Shown here: positions 55,303-64,000 of the stretch, piece by piece
Position numbering within the stretch: the stretch's first letter is position 1
How the letters are laid out: every line of letters begins with the position of its first letter
From: Hippasteria phrygiana
Lineage: Eukaryota > Echinodermata > Asteroidea > Valvatida > Goniasteridae
Length of the DNA stretch: 64,000 nt
Assembly (NCBI GenBank): GCA_037893225.1
Contig: JAZGUH010000363.1
Location: 186,001 to 250,000, forward strand
Reading direction: 5' to 3'
Position numbers and translations under genes: made by a program
Notes under the pieces: generated by a model
What the model was told of the DNA's origin: nothing
What the model saw: the letters and a program-made list of their open reading frames with translations, nothing else
The model's database searches: none

Positions 55303-57855
55303 TGGAGGTTTTAAGGGTGCGGGTTTTAAGGGTGCGGGTTTTAAGGGTGAGGGTTTTAAAAGTGCGGGTTTTAAGAGTGCGGGTTTTAAGAGTGCGGGTT
55401 TTAAGAGTGCGGGTTTTAAGAGTGCTAGAGTTAGGGCCTTGTTACACACTGCAATTTTAACAAGCAATTTGTGGGCAAGTAACAGCGCTGCAGCCGAAAA
55501 GAAATTCTTCAAGTGCAATAAAGACATTTTTCTTCTTAAGACAATTTTGTGAAAATAAAAAATTCCATGTTTTTCTATGTGGAATTTGGTTGGACCAGAT
55601 TGCCTGAAAATTGTCCTGTGTGACATGGCCCTTAGAGTGAGAGTGCTTGTGTTCGGGTTAGAATGTGAGAGTAAGAGATAGAGAGACAGAGGTTTTAAGG
55701 GTGCGGGTTTTAAGAGTGCGGGTTTTAGGGTTGCAGGTTTTAGGGGTGCGGGTTTTAGGGGTGCGGGTTTTAGGGGTGCGGGTTTTAGGGGTGCGGGTTT
55801 TAGGGGTGCGGGTTTTAGGGGTGCGGGTTTTATGGGTGCGGGTTTTAGGGGTGCGGGTTTTAGGGGTGCGGGTTTTAGGGGTGCGGGTTTTAGGGGTGCG
55901 GGTTTTAGGGGTGCGGGTTTTAGGGGTGCGGGTTTTAGGGGTGCGGGTTTTAGGGGTGAGGGTTTTAAAAGTGCGGGTTTTAAGAGTGCGGGTTTTAAGA
56001 GTGCGGGTTTTAAGAGTGCGGGTTTTAAGAGTGCGGGTTTTAAGAGTGCGGGTTTTAAGAGTGCGGGTTTTAAGAGTGCGGGTTTTAAGAGTGCTAGAGT
56101 TAGGGCCTTGTTACACACTGCAATTTTAACAAGCAATTTGTGGGCAAGTAACAGCGCTGCAGCCGAAAAGAAATTCTTCAAGTGCAATAAAGACATTTTT
56201 CTTCTTAAGACAATTTTGTGAAAATAAAAAATTCCATGTTTTTCTATGTGGAATTTGGTTGGACCCGATTGCCTGAAAATTGTCCTGTGTGACATGGCCC
56301 TTAGAGTGAGAGTGCTTGTGTTCGGGTTAGAATGTGAGAGTAAGAGATAGAGAGACAGAGGTTTTAAGGGTGCGGGTTTTAAGAGTGCGGGTTTTAGGGT
56401 TGCGGGTTTTAGGGGTGCGGGTTTTAGGGGTGCGGGTTTTAGGGGTGCGGGTTTTAGGGGTGCGGGTTTTAGGGGTGCGGGTTTTAGGGGTGCGGGTTTT
56501 AGGGGTGCGGGTTTTAGGGGTGCGGGTTTTAGGGGTGCGGGTTTTAGGGGTGCGGGTTTTAGGGGTGCGGGTTTTAGGGGTGCGGGTTTTAGGGGTGCGG
56601 GTTTTAGGGGTGCGGGTTTTAGGGGTGCGGGTTTTAGGGGTGAGGGTTTTAAAAGTGCGGGTTTTAAGAGTGCGGGTTTTAAGAGTGCGGGTTTTAAGAG
56701 TGCGGGTTTTAAGAGTGCGGGTTTTAAGAGTGCGGGTTTTAAGAGTGCGGGTTTTAAGAGTGCGGGTTTTAAGAGTGCTAGAGTTAGGGCCTTGTTACAC
56801 ACTGCAATTTTAACAAGCAATTTGTGGGCAAGTAACAGCGCTGCAGCCGAAAAGAAATTCTTCAAGTGCAATAAAGACATTTTTCTTCTTAAGACAATTT
56901 TGTGAAAATAAAAAATTCCATGTTTTTCTATGTGGAATTTGGTTGGACCCGATTGCCTGAAAATTGTCCTGTGTGACATGGCCCTTAGAGTGAGAGTGCT
57001 TGTGTTCGGGTTAGAATGTGAGAGTAAGAGATAGAGAGACAGAGGTTTTAAGGGTGCGGGTTTTAGGGGTGCGGGTTTTAGGGGTGCGGGTTTTAGGGGT
57101 GCGGGTTTTAGGGGTGCGGGTTTTAGGGGTGCGGGTTTTAGGGGTGCGGGTTTTAGGGGTGCGGGTTTTAGGGGTGCGGGTTTTAAGGGTGCGGGTTTTA
57201 GGGGTGCGGGTTTTAGGGGTGCGGGTTTTAGGGGTGCGGGTTTTAGGGGTGCGGGTTTTAGGGGTGCGGGTTTTAGGGGTGCGGGTTTTAGGGGTGCGGG
57301 TTTTAAGTTAGGGCCTTGTTACACAATGCAATTTTAACAAGCAATTTGTGGGCAAGTAACAGCGCTGCAGCCGAAAAGAAATTCTTCAAGTGCAATAAAG
57401 ACATTTTTCTTCTTAAGACAATTTTGTGAAAATAAAAAATTCCATGTTTTTCTCTGTGGAATTTGGTTGGACCCGATTGCCTGAAAATTGTCCTGTGTGA
57501 CATGGCCCTTAGAGTGAGAGTGCTTGTGTTCGGGTTAGAATGTGAGAGTAAGAGATAGAGAGACAGGGATAGATAGAGTGTTAGACTTACTCGTCTACAA
57601 AACACCATAGGTCTGTTGTGCTGATCTAAGCCCACATCCTACAGCATGATTTCATATGCTCTCTATCTCACTAGGCCTTTCAGTTCTGTCCAGGATAATC
57701 TTGTATGGCCTCGAGGTCTTGAACAGCCAGGAGCCGGAGGTTTATCTCTCCTGGAGTTGATGGAAAAATAGAGTAAGCGAGTTAGGGGTGTTCAAATTAG
57801 TTGTTAAGAGTTAAGGGTTTGAGTGCAAGTGTTAGGGTTAACGTTCAAGTTAGAG
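55303..57855. repeat. Higher-order segment 27
   Basis: 8 15-mers preceded by AGAGTGGAGG; C 55431-55634 (GGACCAGATT); ~27 with GGTTGCAGG and one TTTTATGGG; C 56100-56303; ~28; C 56784-56987; ~17; C 57308-57511 (TTCTCTGTGG); D 57566-57855. The long middle module is present twice. Confidence 0.9.
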
Positions 57856-59679
57856 TGCAGGTTTTAAGGGTGCGGGTTTTAAGGGTGCGGGTTTTAAGGG
57901 TGCGGGTTTTAAGGGTGAGGGTTTTAAAAGTGCGGGTTTTAAGAGTGCGGGTTTTAAGAGTGCGGGTTTTAAGAGTGCTAGAGTTAGGGCCTTGTTACAC
58001 ACTGCAATTTTAACAAGCAATTTGTGGGCAAGTAACAGCGCTGCAGCCGAAAAGAAATTCTTCAAGTGCAATAAAGACATTTTTCTTCTTAAGACAATTT
58101 TGTGAAAATAAAAAATTCCATGTTTTTCTATGTGGAATTTGGTTGGACCCGATTGCCTGAAAATTGTCCTGTGTGACATGGCCGTTAGAGTGAGAGTGCT
58201 TGTGTTCGGGTTAGAATGTGAGAGTAAGAGATAGAGAGACAGAGGTTTTAAGGGTGCGGGTTTTAAGGGTGCGGGTTTTAGGGGTGCGGGTTTTAGGGGT
58301 GCGGGTTTTAGGGGTGCGGGTTTTAGGGGTGCGGGTTTTAGGGGTGCGGGTTTTAGGGGTGCGGGTTTTAGGGGTGCGGGTTTTAGGGGTGCGGGTTTTA
58401 GGGGTGCGGGTTTTAGGGGTGCGGGTTTTAGGGGTGAGGGTTTTAAAAGTGCGGGTTTTAAAAGTGCGGGTTTTAAGAGTGCGGGTTTTAAGAGTGCGGG
58501 TTTTAAGAGTGCGGGTTTTAAGAGTGCGGGTTTTAAGAGTGCGGGTTTTAAGAGTGCGGGTTTTAAGAGTGCTAGAGTTAGGGCCTTGTTACACACTGCA
58601 ATTTTAACAAGCAATTTGTGGGCAAGTAACAGCGCTGCAGCCGAAAAGAAATTCTTCAAGTGCAATAAAGACATTTTTCTTCTTAAGACAATTTTGTGAA
58701 AATAAAAAATTCCATGTTTTTCTATGTGGAATTTGGTTGGACCCGATTGCCTGAAAATTGTCCTGTGTGACATGGCCCTTAGAGTGAGAGTGCTTGTGTT
58801 CGGGTTAGAATGTGAGAGTAAGAGATAGAGAGACAGAGGTTTTAAGGGTGCGGGTTTTAGGGGTGCGGGTTTTAGGGGTGCGGGTTTTAGGGGTGCGGGT
58901 TTTAGGGGTGCGGGTTTTAGGGGTGCGGGTTTTAGGGGTGCGGGTTTTAGGGGTGCGGGTTTTAAGGGTGCGGGTTTTAGGGGTGCGGGTTTTAGGGGTG
59001 CGGGTTTTAGGGGTGCGGGTTTTAGGGGTGCGGGTTTTAAGGGTGCGGGTTTCAGGGGTGCGGGTTTTAGGGGTGCGGGTTTGAAGGGTGCGGGTTTTAG
59101 GGGTGCGGGTTTTAAGGGTGCGGGTTTTAAGTTAGGGCCTTGTTACACAATGCAATTTTAAGAAGCAATTTGTGGGCAAGTAACAGCGCTGCAGCCGAAA
59201 AGAAATTCTTCAAGTGCAATAAAGACATTTTTCTTCTTAAGACAATTTTGTGAAAATAAAAAATTCCATGTTTTTCTATGTGGAATTTGGTTGGACCCGA
59301 TTGCCTGAAAATTGTCCTGTGTGACATGGCCCTTAGAGTGAGAGTGCTTGTGTTCGGGTTAGAATGTGAGAGTAAGAGATAGAGAGACAGGGATAGATAG
59401 AGTGTTAGACTTACTCGTCTACAAAACACCATAGGTCTGTTGTGCTGATCTAAGCCCACATCCTACAGCATGATTTCATATGCTCTCTATCTCACTAGGC
59501 CTTTCAGTTCTGTCCAGGATAATCTTGTATGGCCTCGAGGTCTTGAACAGCCAGGAGCCGGAGGTTTATCTCTCCTGGAGTTGATGGAAAAATAGAGTAA
59601 GCGAGTTAGGGGTGTTCAAATTAGTTGTTAAGAGTTAAGGGTTTGAGTGCAAGTGTTAGGGTTAACGTTCAAGTTAGAG
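57856..59679. repeat. Higher-order segment 28
   Basis: 8 15-mers; C 57984-58187 (GGCCGTTAG, so its right terminus is mutated); ~22; C 58578-58781; ~19 with GGGTTTCAGG and GGGTTTGAAGGG; C 59132-59335 (TTTTAAGAAGC); D 59390-59679. Confidence 0.9.
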
Positions 59680-62600
59680 TGCAGGTTTTAAGGGTGCGGG
59701 TTTTAAGGGTGCGGGTTTTAAGGGTGCGGGTTTTAAGGGTGAGGGTTTTAAAAGTGCGGGTTTTAAGAGTGCGGGTTTTAAGAGTGCGGGTTTTAAGAGT
59801 GCTAGAGTTAGGGCCTTGTTACACACTGCAATTTTAACAAGCAATTTGTGGGCAAGTAACAGCGCTGCAGCCGAAAAGAAATTCTTCAAGTGCAATAAAG
59901 ACATTTTTCTTCTTAAGACAATTTTGTGAAAATAAAAAATTCCATGTTTTTCTATGTGGAATTTGGTTGGACCCGATTGCCTGAAAATTGTCCTGTGTGA
60001 CATGGCCCTTAGAGTGAGAGTGCTTGTGTTCGGGTTAGAATGTGAGAGTAAGAGATAGAGAGACAGAGGTTTTAAGGGTGCGGGTTTTAAGAGTGCGGGT
60101 TTTAGGGGTGCGGGTTTTAGGGGTGCGGGTTTTAGGGGTGCGGGTTTTAGGGGTGCGGGTTTTAGGGGTGCGGGTTTTAGGGGTGCGGGTTTTAGGGGTG
60201 CGGGTTTTAGGGGTGCGGGTTTTAGGGGTGCGGGTTTTAGGGGTGCGGGTTTTAGGGGTGCGGGTTTTAGGGGTGAGGGTTTTAAAAGTGCGGGTTTTAA
60301 GAGTACGGGTTTTAAGAGTGCGGGTTTTAAGAGTGCGGGTTTTAAGAGTGCGGGTTTTAAGAGTGCGGGTTTTAAGAGTGCGGGTTTTAAGAGTGCTAGA
60401 GTTAGGGCCTTGTTACACACTGCAATTTTAACAAGCAATTTGTGGGCAAGTAACAGCGCTGCAGCCGAAAAGAAATTCTTCAAGTGCAATAAAGACATTT
60501 TTCTTCTTAAGACAATTTTGTGAAAATAAATAATTCCATGTTTTTCTATGTGGAATTTGGTTGGACCCGATTGCCTGAAAATTGTCCTGTGTGACATGGC
60601 CCTTAGAGTGAGAGTGCTTGTGTTCGGGTTAGAATGTGAGAGTAAGAGATAGAGAGACAGAGGTTTTAAGGGTGCAGGTTTTAAGGGTGCGGGTTTTAGG
60701 GGTGCGGGTTTTAGGGGTGCGGGTTTTAGGGGTGCGGGTTTTAGGGGTGCGGGTTTTAGGGGTGCGGGTTTTAAGGGTGCGGGTTTTAAGGGTGCGGGTT
60801 TTAAGTTAGGGCCTTGTTACACAATGCAATTTTAACAAGCAATTTGTGGGCAAGTAACAGCGCTGCAGCCGAAAAGAAATTCTTCAAGTGCAATAAGACA
60901 TTTTTCTTCTTAAGACAATTTTGTGAAAATAAAAAATTCCATGTTTTTCTATGTGGAATTTGGTTGGACCCGATTGCCTGAAAATTGTCCTGTGTGACAT
61001 GGCCCTTAGAGTGAGAGTGCTTGTGTTCGGGTTAGAATGTGAGAGTAAGAGATAGAGAGACAGAGGTTTTAAGGGTGCGGGTTTTAAGGGTGCGGGTTAT
61101 AGGGGTGCGGGTTTTAGGGGTGCGGGTTTTAGGGGTGCGGGTTTTAGGGGTGCGGGTTTTAGGGGTGCGGGTTTTAGGGGTGCGGGTTTGAAGGGTGCGG
61201 GTTTTAAGGGTGCGGGTTTTAAGGGTGCGGGTTTTAAGGGTGCGGGTTTTAAGTTAGGGCCTTGTTACACACTGCAATTTTAACAAGCAATTTGTGGGCA
61301 AGTAACAGCGCTGCAGCCGAAAAGAAATTCTTCAAGTGCAATAAAGACATTTTTCTTCTTAAGATAATTTTGTGAAAATAAAAAATTCCATGTTTTTCTA
61401 TGTGGAATTTGGTTGGACCCGATTGCCTGAAAATTGTCCTGTGTGACATGGCCCTTAGAGTGAGAGTGCTTGTGTTCGGGTTAGAATGTGAGAGTAAGAG
61501 ATAGAGAGACAGAGGTTTTAAGGGTGCGGGTTTTAGGGGTGCGGGTTTTAGGGGTGCGGGTTTTAGGGGTGCGGGTTTTAGGGGTGCGGGTTTTAGGGGT
61601 GCGGGTTTTAGGGGTGCGGGTTTTAGGGGTGCGGGTTTTAGGGGTGCGGGTTTTAGGGGTGCGGGTTTTAAGGGTGCGGGTTTTAAGGGTGCGGGTTTTA
61701 AGTTAGGGCCTTGTTACACAATGCAATTTTAACAAGCAATTTGTGGGCAAGTAACAGCGCTGCAGCCGAAAAGAAATTCTTCAAGTGCAATAAGACATTT
61801 TTCTTCTTAAGACAATTTTGTGAAAATAAAAAATTCCATGTTTTTCTATGTGGAATTTGGTTGGACCCGATTGCCTGAAAATTGTCCTGTGCGACATGGC
61901 CCTTAGAGTGAGAGTGCTTGTGTTCGGGTTAGAATGTGAGAGTAAGAGATAGAGAGACAGAGGTTTTAAGGGTGCGGGTTTTAAGGGTGCGGGTTATAGG
62001 GGTGCGGGTTTTAGGGGTGCGGGTTTTAGGGGTGCGGGTTTTAGGGGTGCGGGTTTTAGGGGTGCGGGTTTTAGGGGTGCGGGTTTGAAGGGTGCGGGTT
62101 TTAAGGGTGCGGGTTTTAAGGGTGCGGGTTTTAAGGGTGCGGGTTTTAAGTTAGGGCCTTGTTACACACTGCAATTTTAACAAGCAATTTGTGGGCAAGT
62201 AACAGCGCTGCAGCCGAAAAGAAATTCTTCAAGTGCAATAAAGACATTTTTCTTCTTAAGATAATTTTGTGAAAATAAAAAATTCCATGTTTTTCTATGT
62301 GGAATTTGGTTGGACCCGATTGCCTGAAAATTGTCCTGTGTGACATGGCCCTTAGAGTGAGAGTGCTTGTGTTCGGGTTAGAATGTGAGAGTAAGAGATA
62401 GAGAGACAGAGGTTTTAAGGGTGCGGGTTTTAGGGGTGCGGGTTTTAGGGGTGCGGGTTTTAGGGGTGCGGGTTTTAGGGGTGCGGGTTTTAGGGGTGCG
62501 GGTTTTAGGGGTGCGGGTTTTAGGGGTGCGGGTTTTAGGGGTGCGGGTTTTAGGGGTGCGGGTTTTAGGGGTGCGGGTTTTAGGGGTGCGGGTTTTAGGG

Positions 62601-63814
62601 GTGCGGGTTTTAGGGGTGCGGGTTTTAGGGGTGCGGGTTTTAGGGGTGCGGGTTTTAGGGGTGCGGGTTTTAGGGGTGAGGGTTTTAAGAGTGCGGGTTT
62701 TAAGAGTGCGGGTTTTAAGAGTGCGGGTTTTAAGAGTGCTAGAGTTAGGGCCTTGTTACACACTGCAATTTTAACAAGCAATTTGTGGGCAAGTAACAGC
62801 GCTGCAGCCGAAAAGAAATTCTTCAAGTGCAATAAAGACATTTTTCTTCTTAAGACAATTTTGTGAAAATAAAAAATTCCATGTTTTTCTATGTGGAATT
62901 TGGTTGGACCCGATTGCCTGAAAATTGTCCTGTGTGACATGGCCCTTAGAGTGAGAGTGCTTGTGTTCGGGTTAGAATGTGAGAGTAAGAGATAGAGACA
63001 GAGGTTTTAAGGGTGCGGGTTTTAGGGGTGCGGGTTTTAGGGGTGCGGGTTTTAGGGGTGCGGGTTTTAGGGGTGCGGGTTTTAGGGGTGCGGGTTTTAG
63101 GGGTGCGGGTTTTAGGGGTGCGGGTTTTAGGGGTGCGGGTTTTAGGGGTGCGGGTTTTAGGGGTGTGGGTTTGAAGGGTGCGGGTTTTAAGGGTGCGGGT
63201 TTTAAGGGTGCGGGTTTTAAGGGTGCGGGTTTTAAGGGTGCGGGTTTTAAGGGTGCGGGTTTTAAGTTAGGGCCTTGTTACACAATGCAATTTTAACAAG
63301 CAATTTGTGGGCAAGTAACAGCGCTGCAGCCGAAAAGAAATTCTTCAAGTGCAATAAAGACATTTTTCTTCTTAAGACAATTTGGTGAAAATACAAAATT
63401 CCATGTTTTTCTATGTGGAATTTGGTTGGACACGATTGCCTGAAAATTGTCCTGTGTGACATGGCCCTTAGAGTGAGAGTGCTTGTGTTCGGGTTAGAAT
63501 GTGAGAGTAAGAGATAGAGAGACAGGGATAGATAGAGTGTTAGACTTACTCGTCTACAAAACACCATAGGTCTGTTGTGCTGATCTAAGCCCACATCCTA
63601 CAGCATGATTTCATATGCTCTCTATCTCACTAGGCCTTTCAGTTCTGTCCAGGATAATCTTGTATGGCCTCGAGGTCTTGAACAGCCAGGAGCCGGAGGT
63701 TTATCTCTCCTGGAGTTGATGGAAAAATAGAGTAAGCGAGTTAGGGGTGTTCAAATTAGTTGTTAAGAGTTAAGGGTTTGAGTGCAAGTGTTAGGGTTAA
63801 CGTTCAAGTTAGAG
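59680..63814. repeat. Higher-order segment 29 (eight C, with a duplicated dimer)
   Basis: 8 15-mers; C 59808-60011; ~22; C 60402-60605; ~9; C 60806-61008; ~12; C 61254-61457; ~12; C 61703-61905; ~12; C 62151-62354; ~23; C 62755-62958; ~17; C 63267-63470; D 63525-63814. C 60806 and 61703 share a deleted A (AATAAGACATTTTT). C 61254 and 62151 share AAGATAATT and an unusual junction. The tail at 62959 has lost 4 bp (GATAGAGACAG). Confidence 0.9.
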
Positions 63815-64000
63815 TGCAGGTTTTAAGGGTGCGGGTTTTAAGGGTGCGGGTTTTAAGGGTGCGGGTTTTAAGGGTGCGGGTTTCAAGGGTGAGGGTTTTA
63901 AGAGTGCGGGTTTTAAGAGTGCGGGTTTTAAGAGTGCGGGTTTTAAGAGTGCTAGAGTTAGGGCCTTGTTACACAATGCAATTTTAACAAGCAATTTGTG
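63815..64000. repeat. Last 15-mer array and truncated C at the window end
   Basis: 9 15-mers (63815-63949) then C from 63958, cut by the window after CAATTTGTG. It combines a GCTAGAG junction with ACACAATGC, a pairing otherwise seen only at the left edge (10018 and 10466). Confidence 0.85.

Larger units (their letters stand above)
9006..64000. repeat. Satellite domain with higher-order structure (whole array)
   Basis: Four parts alternate without interruption to the window end: arrays of a G-rich 15-mer; block C (204 bp); a 55-bp tail; and block D (290 bp) after about one C in three. I count 92 complete or near-complete C blocks, 31 D blocks and about 95 arrays. The 15-mer total is about 1,400, estimated by hand from array lengths. 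All blocks have the same orientation. There is no unique sequence and no foreign insertion between 11 kb and the right edge. Open frames through it, on both strands, arise because 15 bp is a multiple of three; none is called as a gene. The array is truncated by the window, not by a natural boundary. Confidence 0.97.

Noticed and set aside
9006..64000. CRISPR array
   Set aside because: Direct repeats are contiguous 15-mers with no unique spacers, the inter-array blocks are themselves repeated, and the sequence is eukaryotic.
9006..64000. Telomere or interstitial telomeric repeat
   Set aside because: TTAGGG occurs only as single words (for example GTGTTAGGGTTAACG in D), never in tandem. TTTTAGGGG inside the 15-mer resembles some telomere units but the period and GTGCGGG core do not fit. 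A subtelomeric location remains possible but is not shown.

Overview
This looks like nuclear DNA from an animal, most likely a marine invertebrate. The evidence is intron-bearing gene fragments with GT/AG splice signals, decayed DNA transposons, AT-rich intergenic sequence, and scattered TACATGTA and TAGGCCTA words of a kind I associate with echinoderm and other deuterostome invertebrate genomes. The taxonomic guess is weak. I see no operons, no rRNA or tRNA genes and no complete protein-coding gene.

Region 1 (1-9005) is ordinary repeat-rich sequence. From the left it holds: a degenerate inverted repeat (290-597 and 1361-1415) split by a 759-bp terminal-inverted-repeat element (600-1358) that carries a 17-bp minisatellite; two minus-strand exons with matching splice phases from a DUF4806-like gene or gene fragment (2315-2504 and 1492-1692), whose intron contains a 277-bp hAT-like MITE with a near-perfect 8-bp target duplication; a 626-bp element whose inverted ends run into GACCTC/GAGGTC hexamer repeats (2681-3306); a second hAT-like MITE (3703-3924); a cysteine-rich minus-strand coding fragment (about 4468-4698); a decayed minus-strand transposase of the animal CACTA/TNP2-like type (5580-7062) with one frameshift and two in-frame stops; a 165-bp-arm palindrome (7093-7447); and a 138-bp direct repeat just before the satellite (8568-8704 and 8807-8944). 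All three coding remnants lie on the minus strand and could be parts of one old element, but this is inference.

Region 2 (9006-64000, 86% of the window, continuing past the right edge) is one satellite with higher-order structure. It has four building blocks. (1) About 95 arrays of a G-rich 15-mer, GTGCGGGTTTTARGG and variants, about 1,400 copies by hand estimate. (2) A 204-bp block C, 92 complete or near-complete copies. It has inverted ends GGGCC.../...GGCCC between TTA duplications and reads as a PIF/Harbinger (Tourist-like) MITE trapped inside the satellite monomer. (3) A 55-bp tail after every C. (4) A 290-bp block D, 31 copies, present after about one C in three. The arrays have internal polarity: the sub-variants occur in a fixed order. 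Blocks are organised in higher-order repeats of about 1.8, 2.4 and 5.9 kb that differ between 11-34 kb, 34-41 kb and 42-60 kb. The left 1.6 kb is rearranged and holds the most ancestral-looking copy of C.

The 15-bp unit is a multiple of three and the C-plus-tail spacer keeps frame. This creates very long open frames of simple repeat peptides on both strands (up to about 720 codons). I treat these as artefacts and do not annotate them as genes. The plus strand is G-rich throughout and most 15-mers fit the G-quadruplex consensus, so the likely interest of this window is structural: satellite birth from a transposable element, higher-order repeat evolution, and a 55-kb strand-asymmetric G4-prone block.
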